This document shows, piece after piece, positions 55,190-63,507 of a stretch of 64,000 nt of DNA. Position 1 is the stretch's first letter; each line of letters opens with the position of its first letter. Made by a program: the position numbers and the translations under genes. This DNA comes from Sphingomonas ginkgonis (GTDB lineage Bacteria; Pseudomonadota; Alphaproteobacteria; Sphingomonadales; Sphingomonadaceae), in NCBI RefSeq assembly GCF_003970925.1, contig NZ_RWJF01000001.1, positions 1,668,501-1,732,500 of the forward strand. Reading direction: 5' to 3'. Below the pieces are notes generated by a model, which did no database searches, had not been told where the DNA came from, and worked only from the letters and a program-made list of their open reading frames with translations.

Positions 55190-58100
55190 ATGGCGCGTCG
55201 TTTCAAGGCCCTGCACCGCTTAAGCCCCAACCAGAGCCTGGCCGCCGACCCGCGGGTCCATGCGACGCTGTCGGCCTCCGCCGGCACCGGCAAGACGCAG
55301 GTGTTGACCGCCCGCGTGCTGCGGATGCTGCTGGGTGGGGTCAGGCCCGAGACGATCCTCTGCCTGACCTTCACCAAGGCGGGCGCGGCGGAGATGGCCA
55401 ACCGCATCGGCGAGCGGCTCGCACACTGGGTGCGGCTGAAAGACGCCGACCTGCGCAAGGACCTGTTCGCGCTCGGCGAGGCGACGGATCCGGCGACGCT
55501 TCAGAACGCGCGCCGGCTGTTCGCGCGGGTGCTCGAGGCGCCGGGCGGGCTGCGCATCCAGACCATCCACAGCTTCGCGCAGACCTTGCTCGCTGCCTTC
55601 CCGGCCGAGGCGGGGATCGCCCCAGGCTTCCGCCCGGTCGAAGGGCGCGAGGAGCAGCTGCTGGTCCGTCAGACGCTGGCCGCGCTGATCGCCGACGCCG
55701 AGCGGAACGGCGACACCGGGCTGATCGCCGACGTCCAGGCGCTGAGCAGCCGGGTCGGCGAGACGGCGGCCGAGCGCTACCTCGTGCGCTGCGCGCACAG
55801 CGCGGAGGCACTCGAGGCGCTGGGGCCGCGGGACGGGATCACGGCCCGGATCTTCGGGGCGATGGGACTTCCGGAGGATGCCAGCGAGGAATGGCTGGCG
55901 GGCCTCTGCGCCGACGAGCAATTCGACTGCGGGCTGGTCCGCGAGATGATCGAGGCCAACCGCGCCTGGGGGACCAGCACCGGGGCGGGAGCGGCGGACG
56001 GGGCGGAGGCATGGCTCGCCCGCTCGCCCGAGGCGCGCGCCGCGACGCTCGACGAGCTGGCGCTGCTGGCGCTCACCCGCGACGGGAGCGAGCGCAAGGT
56101 GGCGGCCGGCCTGGCCAAGATCTGCCAGCATTATCCCTCGCTCTGCTCGGAGCTCGGGTCGGCGGTCGGCGAGCTGCTGCGGGCGCAGCGCGGCCTCGCC
56201 TTCGCGCGCGACGTGGCGGCGGGGCTGCGCGCCGGCGCGGCCTTCGCGGCGGCCTACGAAAAGGCCAAGCGGCAGGCGGGAGTGGCCGACTTCGACGATC
56301 TGATCGCCTGGACCCGCCGGTTGTTCGCGACGCCGGGGATGGGCGAGTGGGTGCGCTACAAGCTCGACCGCCAGACCGACCATATCCTGGTCGACGAGGC
56401 GCAGGACACCAACGCTGACCAGTGGGCAATCGTCGACGCGCTGGCCGAGGAATATTTCGCCGGGGCGGGGGCCGGCGCCGGGGTGCGGACCCTGTTCATG
56501 GTCGGCGACTTCAAGCAGGCGATCTTCGGCTTCCAGGGCACCGACCCGCGCGAGTTCAGCCGGATGCGGGAGACGGTGCGCGAACGCTCGCGGTTGCTCG
56601 AGGAGGCGGCACGCGGCAGCGACGAGCGGGCCGTCGAGTTCCGCGACCTCGCGATTACCGCCAGCTTCCGCTCGGCGCCGGCGGTGCTCGAGCTGGTCGA
56701 CAAGGTGATCGAGGGGATGGGGCCGCAGCCAATGGGGCTCGAGCGCGCGCCCGAGCCGCATGTCGCCTTCCACGACGAGCGGCCCGGGGTGGTCGAGCTG
56801 TGGCGGCCGTTCGAACTGGCCGGGGGCGAGGAGGGCGACGAGGCGGAGGAGGGCTGGATCGACGAGCCGCAGCGGCATTTCGCGACGGCCCTGGCGCAGC
56901 AGATCCGCGCCTGGCTCGACGAGGCACCGGTGCTCGCGGCGACGCAGCGGCCGCTCGCCGCCGGCGACATTCTCGTGCTCGTCCGCAGCCGCGGCGAGTT
57001 CGCCTCGCTGCTGGTGGCGCGGCTGTTCGCGGAAGGCGTGCCGGTGGCGGGGATCGATCGGCTGCACCTGTCGCGGCCGCTGGCAGTGCAGGACCTGATC
57101 GCGGCGATCGGCTTCGCGGTTCAGCCGCGCGACGACCTGAACCTCGCCAATTTGCTGGTCTCGCCATTGCTGGGGATGAGCCAGGAGCGGCTCTATGAGG
57201 TTGCGCATGGGCGGTCGGGAACGCTGTGGGACTCGCTGCGCGAAGCCGCCAATTTCGCCGCCGAGCGGGAGGTGCTGACCGGGCTCCTCAACATGGCCGA
57301 TTACACGACCCCGGCGCGGTTCCTGGAGACGATCCTGTCGGGGCCGATGCAGGGCCGGCGCAAGCTGCTGGAGCGGCTCGGCCCCGCGGCGCGCGACCCG
57401 ATCGATGAGCTGGTCGCGGCGACGCACGACTTCGAGCGGCAGGAGCTGCCGTCGCTCGACCGCTTCCTCGCCTGGTTCGCGAGCGGCGACGTCGAGGTGA
57501 AGCGCGATCCGTCCGCGCCGGTGAATGCGGTGCGGGTGATGACGGTGCACGGGTCGAAGGGGCTGGAGGCGCCGCTGGTGATCCTCGCCGACGCGACCGC
57601 GGACCCGAGCGAACTGGGTGACCGGACCGCGCCGATCGCGGTCCCGGTCGACGGTCGGCGGGTCCCGGTCGTCCGCCCGCGCAAGCCGGAGCGGATCTCG
57701 CCGTTCGACGAGGTGATGAGCGACCAGGAGGTGCGCGACCTCGAGGAGCATTTTCGCCTGCTCTACGTCGGGCTGACCCGGGCGGAGGAGCGGCTGGTGG
57801 TGGCCGGGGTCAAGCGGCGGCGGGCGCTGACCGAGGACTGCTGGCACCCGCGGGTGCGGATCGCGCTGGAGGCCCTGGGCGCCGAGGCGGTTCCCGACGA
57901 GCGGTGGGGCGAGCGGCTGGTCTACCGCGGGCAGGTGCCCGAGCAGCGGGTGCGGCCGCGGCCCTCGCGACCCGAGCTCGCCGCGCCGGAGCTGCCGGCC
58001 TGGCTGCACGCGCCGGCACCGCCCGAAGCGAGGCCGCCGCGGCCGCTCGCGCCCTCCTCGCTGGGCGTGGACCAGGAGGCGGCACCGCCGCCATCGCCAG

Positions 58101-58582
58101 AGCTGCGCGACGCGGCCCGGCGTGGGACTTTGCTCCATGCGCTGTTCGAGCGGCTGCCCGAACTCGCCCCGGACCGGCGGCGAGCGGCGGCCCTGCACTG
58201 GCTGGAGCGGTCGGCGGGCGTGATGGACGCGACGGTCCGGAGCGAGATGGTGGAGGCGGCCTGCGGCGTGATCGAGGACGGCCGCTTCGCCGAGCTGTTC
58301 GCGGGCGAGGCGCTGGCCGAGGCGCCGATCGCCGCGACGCTGCCCGACGGGCGGGTGATCGCGGGCACGGTCGACCGGCTGCTGGTGGAGGAAGGACGGG
58401 TTCGCCTGATCGACTACAAGACCGGCCGCTCGGTCCCGCGCTCTGCCGGCGACATCCCCGAGGCACACCGGCGACAGATGAGCGCCTATGCCGAGGCGCT
58501 GGCGGTGATCTTCCCCGGGCGGAGGATCGAGCCGGCGCTGCTCTATACCGCCGGGCCGGCGCTGATCCCGCTCGCGGGTTGA
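55190..58582 (+). CDS. addA: Double-strand break repair helicase AddA
   Basis: 1130 aa UvrD-type helicase plus nuclease. Walker A SASAGTGKTQVL (residues 28-39), ILCLTFTKAGAAEMANRI, GGLRIQTIHSFAQTLLAAFPAEAG, motif II HILVDEAQDTNADQW, MVGDFKQAIFGFQGTDPREF, VMTVHGSKGLEAPLVILAD and LLYVGLTRAEERLVVAG. The C-terminal RecB-like nuclease has LIDYKTGRSVP with Asp1075 and Lys1077. The product pairs with AddB. The ATG at 55190 is chosen over a TTG at 55172. Next gene is trxA. Confidence 0.95.
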   Translation: MARRFKALHRLSPNQSLAADPRVHATLSASAGTGKTQVLTARVLRMLLGGVRPETILCLTFTKAGAAEMANRIGERLAHWVRLKDADLRKDLFALGEATDPATLQNARRLFARVLEAPGGLRIQTIHSFAQTLLAAFPAEAGIAPGFRPVEGREEQLLVRQTLAALIADAERNGDTGLIADVQALSSRVGETAAERYLVRCAHSAEALEALGPRDGITARIFGAMGLPEDASEEWLAGLCADEQFDCGLVREMIEANRAWGTSTGAGAADGAEAWLARSPEARAATLDELALLALTRDGSERKVAAGLAKICQHYPSLCSELGSAVGELLRAQRGLAFARDVAAGLRAGAAFAAAYEKAKRQAGVADFDDLIAWTRRLFATPGMGEWVRYKLDRQTDHILVDEAQDTNADQWAIVDALAEEYFAGAGAGAGVRTLFMVGDFKQAIFGFQGTDPREFSRMRETVRERSRLLEEAARGSDERAVEFRDLAITASFRSAPAVLELVDKVIEGMGPQPMGLERAPEPHVAFHDERPGVVELWRPFELAGGEEGDEAEEGWIDEPQRHFATALAQQIRAWLDEAPVLAATQRPLAAGDILVLVRSRGEFASLLVARLFAEGVPVAGIDRLHLSRPLAVQDLIAAIGFAVQPRDDLNLANLLVSPLLGMSQERLYEVAHGRSGTLWDSLREAANFAAEREVLTGLLNMADYTTPARFLETILSGPMQGRRKLLERLGPAARDPIDELVAATHDFERQELPSLDRFLAWFASGDVEVKRDPSAPVNAVRVMTVHGSKGLEAPLVILADATADPSELGDRTAPIAVPVDGRRVPVVRPRKPERISPFDEVMSDQEVRDLEEHFRLLYVGLTRAEERLVVAGVKRRRALTEDCWHPRVRIALEALGAEAVPDERWGERLVYRGQVPEQRVRPRPSRPELAAPELPAWLHAPAPPEARPPRPLAPSSLGVDQEAAPPPSPELRDAARRGTLLHALFERLPELAPDRRRAAALHWLERSAGVMDATVRSEMVEAACGVIEDGRFAELFAGEALAEAPIAATLPDGRVIAGTVDRLLVEEGRVRLIDYKTGRSVPRSAGDIPEAHRRQMSAYAEALAVIFPGRRIEPALLYTAGPALIPLAG

Positions 58583-58638
58583 GACGGCCGGCACGCGGCC
58601 CCATATCCGGGGAAAGCGATTCGAGGAGTAAGTTTCCC

Positions 58639-58959
58639 ATGGCCACCAAGACCGTCACCGACCAGAGCTTCGCCACCGACGTGCTCGGTTCCGACAAGCC
58701 GGTGCTCGTCGACTTCTGGGCGGAATGGTGCGGCCCGTGCCGGATGATCGCCCCCGCGCTGGAGGAGATCAGCGGGCAGCTCGGCGAGAAGGTGACGATC
58801 GCCAAGATCAACATCGACGAGAACCCCGACACGCCGGGCCGCTACGGGGTCCGCGGCATCCCGACGATGCTGCTGTTCAAGGGCGGCCAGCCGGTCGCGC
58901 AGAAGGTCGGCGCTGCCCCGCGCGGCCAGATCCAGGATTGGCTCGAAGGCCAGCTCTAG
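58639..58959 (+). CDS. trxA: Thioredoxin
   Basis: 106 aa, general disulfide reductase. The active site is FWAEWCGPCRMIAPALEE with Cys31 and Cys34; the cis-Pro loop is GIPTMLLFKGGQ. The start ATG at 58639 has GAGGAG upstream. The addA-trxA order is conserved in sphingomonads and is probably a syntenic unit; the gap of 56 bases allows a separate promoter. It can serve peroxiredoxins encoded elsewhere in the window. Confidence 0.97.
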   Translation: MATKTVTDQSFATDVLGSDKPVLVDFWAEWCGPCRMIAPALEEISGQLGEKVTIAKINIDENPDTPGRYGVRGIPTMLLFKGGQPVAQKVGAAPRGQIQDWLEGQL

Positions 58960-59045
58960 GCCATGACGCCGCGGCGGGCGCGGCGGAGCGATCGGCTCGC
59001 TTGGGCGTTGAAACGGCGGTCTCCCGCCTGCTCCCGAGTGATGGC

Positions 59046-59336
59046 ATGATCCAGCTTGCGCCCGTCGACCGGCTCGATCCCACCCACGTCTACTGGGTTG
59101 CGGCAGTGACCGCGCCATGCCGCGACTGGAGCGGCGCGCCCGGCTGCCGAAAGGGCGCGCGCTACCTGGTCGACCCCGATGACGGCAGCACCTCGCGCCA
59201 GGCGCGGCTGGTGTTCGACAGCCGCGCCGGCTGCCTGGAATGGATGATGGCGCACCGCTCCGAGCTCGTCCGCGACCTGCCGGGCGCGAGCGTCGTTCCG
59301 GTCAACTACGCGCGCTGGCTGCTGGGGCTGGACTAG
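59046..59336 (+). CDS. Conserved hypothetical protein, 96 aa
   Basis: MIQLAPVDRLDPTHVYWVAAVTAPCRDWSGAPGCRKGARY, then LVFDSRAGCLEWMMAHRSELVRDLPGASVVPVNYARWLLGLD. It has three cysteines and several aromatic residues, no signal peptide and no membrane segment. I do not recognise the family. The start could also be a TTG at 59020. Its 3' end overlaps the convergent oxyR gene by 35 bases. Confidence 0.65.
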   Translation: MIQLAPVDRLDPTHVYWVAAVTAPCRDWSGAPGCRKGARYLVDPDDGSTSRQARLVFDSRAGCLEWMMAHRSELVRDLPGASVVPVNYARWLLGLD

Positions 59337-60240
59337 CGAGGGCCGCGCGGATCTCGCGCAGCGCGTCGGCGAGCATCCGGAACTCCTCGGCGCGCGGGCT
59401 GCCGCGGCGCCAGACGAGGGCGATGTGGCGGCTGCGCTCCGCGGTCTCGAGCGCCCGAACCTTGATGCTGGTGCCGTTCAGGATGCCGGCGGTCACCGCC
59501 ATTTCGGGCACGAAGGTCATGCCGAGGCCGTTGTCGACCATCTGGACGAGCGTGTGCAGCGAGGTGCCGAGCATGGTCGAGCCGGTCCGGAGGTCGGGCC
59601 GGTTGCACACCGCCAGCGCATGTTCCTTGAGGCAATGGCCGTCCTCGAGCAGCAGCAGCCGCTCCGGGTCGATGGCGCCGGCGGCGATCTGCGGCTGGGC
59701 CGGGGCTTCGCCCTCAGGATAGGCGAGCAGCAGGTCGTCGTCGAACAGGTCGGCGCGATCCACGTCGCCGCACGAGTAGGGCATGGCGAGGAGGACGCAG
59801 TCGAGCTGGCCGCGGTGAAGCGCATCGCAGGCGGCCTGGCTGGTTTCCTCGCGCAGGTGGAGCTTGAGTTCGGGCCACTGCCGCCGCAGCCGGGGCAGGA
59901 GGACGGGGAGCATGAACGGGGCGATGGTGGGAATGACGCCCATGTGCAGCGTGCCGGTGAGCGGCTGGCTCTCCGCCTGGGCGAGGTCGGCGAGCTCCTC
60001 CGTCTCCCGTAGCACGCGGCGGGCCTTCTCGGCGACCTTGATCCCGAGCGGGGTGAAGCGGACGACGCGGCGGGTGCGTTCGACGAGGGTGGTGCCGAGC
60101 AGGGTCTCGAGCTCGCGCAGGCCGGCGGAGAGGGTCGACTGGGTGACGAAGCAGCTCTCGGCCGCGCGACCGAAGTGCCCATGGTCGCGCAGCGCGACCA
60201 GATACTGGAGCTGCTTCAGTGTGGGGAGATAGATGGTCAT
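59302..60240 (-). CDS. oxyR: Hydrogen-peroxide-sensing LysR regulator OxyR
   Basis: 312 aa. N-terminal LysR helix-turn-helix: TLKQLQYLVALRDHGHFGRAAESCFVTQSTLSAGLRELETLLG. The regulatory domain has the OxyR redox pair Cys203 and Cys212 in LLEDGHCLKEHALAVC, with the same nine-residue spacing as Cys199/Cys208 of E. coli. It is divergent from ahpC, its expected target, across 114 bases that contain dyads. Its 3' end overlaps the neighbouring hypothetical gene. Confidence 0.95.
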   Translation of the reverse strand: MTIYLPTLKQLQYLVALRDHGHFGRAAESCFVTQSTLSAGLRELETLLGTTLVERTRRVVRFTPLGIKVAEKARRVLRETEELADLAQAESQPLTGTLHMGVIPTIAPFMLPVLLPRLRRQWPELKLHLREETSQAACDALHRGQLDCVLLAMPYSCGDVDRADLFDDDLLLAYPEGEAPAQPQIAAGAIDPERLLLLEDGHCLKEHALAVCNRPDLRTGSTMLGTSLHTLVQMVDNGLGMTFVPEMAVTAGILNGTSIKVRALETAERSRHIALVWRRGSPRAEEFRMLADALREIRAALASPAPAASARS

Positions 60241-60251
60241 CGGCTTACACG

Positions 60252-60284
60252 ATCAATTTGATTGACATAATCGGATTGAACGAT
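60252..60284. promoter_or_regulatory. Candidate OxyR binding region between oxyR and ahpC
   Basis: ATCAATTTGAT (60252-60262) is a perfect dyad around a central T, and ATCG-N7-CGAT (60270-60284) has the ATAG-N7-CTAT geometry of an OxyR half-site pair. The two elements are 18 bases apart rather than the 22 of the E. coli consensus, so the match is only suggestive. Confidence 0.45.
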
Positions 60285-60354
60285 CAACGCCAGCGATCTA
60301 GATGCTGCGCCGCACCATTTCTATTGCGTAAGCGAACACCTACAGGAGACTGAC

Positions 60355-60897
60355 ATGCTGACCGTCGGCGACAAGCTGCCCGGCCTTACTCTTCCCGTCC
60401 AGCAGGGCACCGGCGCACTGCCCGCGGGCGAGACGATCGATCTTGCCCAGACCAACGGCAAGTGGAAGATCCTGTTCTTCTGGCCCAAGGACTTTACCTT
60501 CGTCTGCCCGACCGAGATCGTCGGCTACAGCGAGCTCAAGGGCGACTTCGCCGACCGCGACGCCGAGCTGATCGGCGCCTCGACCGACACCGCGCACGTC
60601 CACTTCGCGTGGCGCAAGTCGGACGAGCGGCTGGCTGCCTGCGACTTCCCGTGGATCGCCGACCAGGGCAAGGAACTGGCCGAGGCGCTCGGCATCCTCG
60701 ACCAGGGCGAGAAGGTCGCGTTCCGCGCGACGTTCATCGTCGATCCCGACAACATCATCCAGCACGTCACGGTCAATGGCCTCAACGTCGGTCGCAACCC
60801 GGCGGAGACGCTGCGCGTGCTTGACGCGCTGCAGACCGACGAGCTGTGCCCATGCAACTGGTCGGCCGGTGACGAGGTGCTGAAGCCCGCCGCCTGA
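60355..60897 (+). CDS. ahpC: Alkyl hydroperoxide reductase, peroxiredoxin AhpC
   Basis: 180 aa 2-Cys peroxiredoxin that reduces H2O2 and organic peroxides. The peroxidatic Cys51 is in FFWPKDFTFVCPTEIVGYSEL; a C-terminal CPCNW motif (Cys165, Cys167) provides the resolving cysteine. Start has a strong AGGAGA site. It is transcribed divergently from oxyR and is followed by ahpD, so electrons are expected to come through AhpD rather than AhpF. Confidence 0.95.
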   Translation: MLTVGDKLPGLTLPVQQGTGALPAGETIDLAQTNGKWKILFFWPKDFTFVCPTEIVGYSELKGDFADRDAELIGASTDTAHVHFAWRKSDERLAACDFPWIADQGKELAEALGILDQGEKVAFRATFIVDPDNIIQHVTVNGLNVGRNPAETLRVLDALQTDELCPCNWSAGDEVLKPAA

Positions 60898-60913
60898 CCT
60901 GATCGCCGAAACG

Positions 60914-61006
60914 CCGCCGGTTCCCCTACACCGGCGGTGCTGCCGCCCGGCGATCGCCGGGCGGTGGAGGGGTTCTCTCGTCAGCCCCCCTGTGGAGAAC
61001 CCCTCC
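60914..61006 (+). promoter_or_regulatory. Three stem-loops between ahpC and ahpD
   Basis: First, CCGCCGG (60914-60920) with CCGGCGG (60931-60937). Second, a perfect 22-bp palindrome at 60943-60964 (arm CCGCCCGGCGA). Third, GGAGGGGTTCTC (60966-60977) with GAGAACCCCTCC (60995-61006). The run can attenuate or protect the transcript and may set a lower ahpD level. No U-tract follows any of them. Confidence 0.6.
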
Positions 61007-61100
61007 CGAGCGGCGGCGCCCGCGCGCCGCCCCGTACTCCCGCGTCTCACGAACCTGCCCGCGCCGGTCGAGCGGCCGCGGCACTGGAGCATTGCCACCG

Positions 61101-61622
61101 ATGAACTCGCTCAAGGAATTCGCCGACACGCTGCCCGACTACGCCAAGGACCTGCGGCTCAACCTCGGCTCGATGCTCAGCGACCAGCTGCTTGGCGACC
61201 AGCGCAAGTACGGGCTGCTGCTCGCCTGCGCGCACGGGTCGGGGTATCGCCCGTTGGTCGCCGCGGCCGAAGCGGAGTGCGCGCCCAAGCTATCGTCGGA
61301 GGTCGCCAACGCGGCGCGGTCGGCGGCGGCGGTGATGGCGATGAACAATGTCTACTACCGCTTCGTCCACCTCGCCTCGAACGAGGAATATGGCCGGCTG
61401 CCCGCGCGGCTGCGGATGAACGCGATCGCGACCCACGGGACCGACAAGGCCGACTTCGAGCTGTACAGCCTGGCGGTCAGCGCGATGAACGGCTGCGGCA
61501 TGTGCATCGACAGTCACGAGAAGCAGCTGCTGCAGCACGGGGTGAAGCCGGAGACGATCCAGGCCGCGGCGCGGATGGCGGCGGTGATGAAGGGCGTCGC
61601 GACCGTCCACGCGACGCTTTAG
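61101..61622 (+). CDS. ahpD: Alkyl hydroperoxide reductase partner AhpD
   Basis: 173 aa of the carboxymuconolactone decarboxylase-like AhpD fold. The reactive pair is Cys132 and Cys135 in MNGCGMCIDSHEKQLL, with a nearby His. It reduces AhpC using a lipoyl- or thioredoxin-linked donor in other bacteria. It follows ahpC on the same strand after 203 bases carrying three stem-loops. The frame opens at a TTG at 61092, but the ATG at 61101 (MNSLKEFADTLPDYAKDL) is preferred. Confidence 0.94.
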   Translation: MNSLKEFADTLPDYAKDLRLNLGSMLSDQLLGDQRKYGLLLACAHGSGYRPLVAAAEAECAPKLSSEVANAARSAAAVMAMNNVYYRFVHLASNEEYGRLPARLRMNAIATHGTDKADFELYSLAVSAMNGCGMCIDSHEKQLLQHGVKPETIQAAARMAAVMKGVATVHATL

Positions 61623-61638
61623 GGCGAGCGGCCGACGC

Positions 61639-62034
61639 TCACCCCTGGAAGAAGCGGGCCGCGACTTCCTTGGCGAGGCGGGCGGGGCGGCGGCTGGCGC
61701 TGTCGAGGCAGCACCAGACGCTCTTGACCTCGGCCAGCACCTGGTCGCCGCGCTTGATCACGGTAGTGAAGAAGGCGCGCGCGCCCTCGACCTTCTCGGC
61801 GACCACATCGGCGACGACCAGATCGTCGAGGAAGGTCGGGCGCCTGAACTCGATGTCGTGCTTGAGCGCGACCCACAAGTGGCGCTTGACCGCCTCGGCG
61901 GGGGCGAAGGTCTCCCAGTAGCGGACGACGGCGTCCTGGACCCAGGTGAGATAGACGCTGTTGTTGACGTGGCCCATGTGGTCGATGTCGGCAGAGCGTA
62001 TGCCGATCGGGTAGCGGAACATGTTCAGGTTCAT
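61639..62034 (-). CDS. Hotdog-fold acyl-CoA thioesterase
   Basis: 131 aa of the 4-hydroxybenzoyl-CoA thioesterase/YbgC group. IRSADIDHMGHVNNSVYLTWVQDA contains the catalytic Asp and the HVNN motif. IEFRRPTFLDDLVVADVVAEKVEGARAFFTTVI is the central helix-strand region. Usually hydrolyses acyl-CoA or acyl-ACP intermediates; the substrate is unknown. Converges on ahpD; divergent from the PAP2 gene. Confidence 0.88.
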   Translation of the reverse strand: MNLNMFRYPIGIRSADIDHMGHVNNSVYLTWVQDAVVRYWETFAPAEAVKRHLWVALKHDIEFRRPTFLDDLVVADVVAEKVEGARAFFTTVIKRGDQVLAEVKSVWCCLDSASRRPARLAKEVAARFFQG

Positions 62035-62254
62035 CCCGGCAGCATGGTGGATGCTGACAATCGTGTAAACTGATTAGACGCTAAACGGTTTCCATTCCTG
62101 TCATTTAGCAGACCCGGCAGGGTGGGCGGAGCGCCGAAGCAAAATGATCGACGACGTCACGCGACTGAGCGGTCCGCGCTGAATATGACAGTTTGATGAA
62201 TTAACGGTTTGTCTGCTCATTGCTATAAACGCATGTTTAAGCAATCTTCGCTTG

Positions 62255-62968
62255 ATGTACGGCGTAGTCAGGTTCGACGCGGCGGCGGCGCGGTTCTTCA
62301 GCGAGCTGAACAACCACAGCGTTCTGGCCGATCGCATCTTCGGCTTCATCTTCGCGCTCAAGACCTTCAAGGTCTTCCCCCTGGTCCTGATCCTCGTCGC
62401 GATGTGGTTCGCGCAATCGCGCAACGAGCGGATCCGCCGCGCCGTCATCGCGGGTGCGCTGGGGGCCACGCTGACCATGTTGCTGACGCACCTGCTGCAG
62501 CATGTCGCCCCGCCGCGACTTCGCCCCGCGCAGACGGGATTGTACGAGTTCCACATCTTCGGCCCGTTCGGGCCCGATGCCAGCTCCTTCCCGAGCGACA
62601 CGATCGGCCTGGCCTGCGCGCTGGCGCTCGCGATCTTCGCCGGCTCGCGCTGGTGGGGGCTCGCGGCCTTCGCCTGGGTTCTTCTCGTCGATCTCGTGAA
62701 CAAGCTCTACGGCGGCTTCCACTATCCGTCCGACGCACTGGTCGGCGCGCTGATCGGGATTTCCGCGACCGGTGCCTTCCTGCTGCTGCCCGCGCTGACC
62801 GGCGCGGTGAGCGGCTGGCTCGACCGCTTCGAGCGGACCCGGCCGATGTCTTTCTACATGCTGGTCCTGTTCGCCATGTTCGAGCTGAGCACCCTGTTCG
62901 ACGACTTGAGGAAGTCCGGCAACGCGCTCATCTCGCGGCACGTCTACGCGATCGAAGCCGGCGCCTGA
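62255..62968 (+). CDS. PAP2-family phosphatase-like membrane protein
   Basis: 237 aa with about six membrane helices. Phosphatase motif 2 appears as SSFPSDTIGLACALALAIFA (usually PSGH, here P-S-D-T) and motif 3 as KLYGGFHYPSDALVGALIG (H-x-x-x-D). Motif 1 (K-x6-R-P) is reduced to PPRLRPA. It is probably a lipid or polyprenyl-phosphate phosphatase, but the altered motif 2 makes activity uncertain. A long hydrophobic C-terminus (MSFYMLVLFAMFELSTLF) is not usual. The start has a weak ribosome-binding site. Confidence 0.75.
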   Translation: MYGVVRFDAAAARFFSELNNHSVLADRIFGFIFALKTFKVFPLVLILVAMWFAQSRNERIRRAVIAGALGATLTMLLTHLLQHVAPPRLRPAQTGLYEFHIFGPFGPDASSFPSDTIGLACALALAIFAGSRWWGLAAFAWVLLVDLVNKLYGGFHYPSDALVGALIGISATGAFLLLPALTGAVSGWLDRFERTRPMSFYMLVLFAMFELSTLFDDLRKSGNALISRHVYAIEAGA

Positions 62969-62993
62969 GGCGTCGGGGTACCCTCAAACGAAA

Positions 62994-63021
62994 GGAGCGC
63001 CCGCCGGCTGGCGAGCGCTCC
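62994..63021. terminator. Bidirectional hairpin between PAP2 and lipoprotein genes
   Basis: GGAGCGC (62994-63000) pairs with GCGCTCC (63015-63021), and CGCC/GGCG pair inside. On the minus strand it is followed by TTTCGTTTG, so it should terminate the lipoprotein transcript; it lies 25 bases after the PAP2 stop as well. Confidence 0.75.
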
Positions 63022-63049
63022 CCGTCGAATTCCAAGATGGGCCTGAGGC

Positions 63050-63403
63050 CTACATCCCGTTGGCGAGGTTGGTGTCGCGATCGTGGGTGTTGAGGTCCTT
63101 CTGCTTCATCGCGTTCTCGGTCGCCGAGTTGGTCGCCATGTTGCCGTCGGCGCCGCCGGTCGCGTTCATGCCGGCGTCCATCGAACCGTTCGCGCCCATC
63201 GAGCCGTTCGCGCCCATTGCGCCGTTCGCGCCCATCGCGCCGTTGGTGCCCATCATGCCGTTCTGGTCGACGGTCATGTTGTCGGTCGTGGTCGTGGTGG
63301 TGCTGGTCGCGTTCATGTCGGCGTTGGCCGAGTTGTCGGCGTTGCGGCTGCAAGCCGAGACGGCCAGGGCGGTGGTGGCGATCGCCAGGACGATGGTACG
63401 CAT
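63050..63403 (-). CDS. Small lipoprotein with Met/Gly/Asn hexapeptide repeats
   Basis: 117 aa. MRTIVLAIATTALAVSACSRN is a lipoprotein signal with Cys18. After a Thr-rich segment (ATSTTTTTTDN) come four near-perfect hexapeptides, MGTNGA MGANGA MGANGS MGANGS, then MDAGMNATGGADGN. The mature protein has many Met and Asn and no aromatic residues, so it is probably disordered. Methionine-rich repeats can bind copper or silver or act as an oxidant sink; that is inference. Ribosome-binding site AGAGGG. A one-mismatch EcfG promoter is upstream. Confidence 0.8.
   Translation of the reverse strand: MRTIVLAIATTALAVSACSRNADNSANADMNATSTTTTTTDNMTVDQNGMMGTNGAMGANGAMGANGSMGANGSMDAGMNATGGADGNMATNSATENAMKQKDLNTHDRDTNLANGM
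63185..63265 (-). repeat. 18-bp tandem repeats coding M-G-x-N-G-x
   Basis: About four 18-bp units (GCGCCCAT with GCCGTT spacing) encode the hexapeptides of the lipoprotein. Copy-number change by slippage is possible and would keep the frame. Confidence 0.75.
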
Positions 63404-63436
63404 GATCGGTTTCCCTCTGGTAGTGATCGGGGCGAC

Positions 63437-63461
63437 AACGCCACGGCGCGCGCTTGGGTCC
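63437..63461 (-). promoter_or_regulatory. Weak EcfG-like promoter upstream of the lipoprotein
   Basis: Minus-strand GGACC, 16 bases, CGTT: one mismatch from the GGAAC-N16/17-CGTT consensus. The -10 element lies 34 bases before the ATG at 63403. Plausible but could be chance in GC-rich DNA. Confidence 0.3.
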
Positions 63462-63507
63462 GCTCGCCGCAGTGGCGATGCACGATTCACGGGGCTAGGC
63501 TGCGGCC

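Noticed and set aside
55220..58594. Minus-strand open frame of 1124 codons opposite addA
   Set aside because: Antisense shadow of a clear AddA helicase-nuclease; Arg/Pro-rich with no domains.
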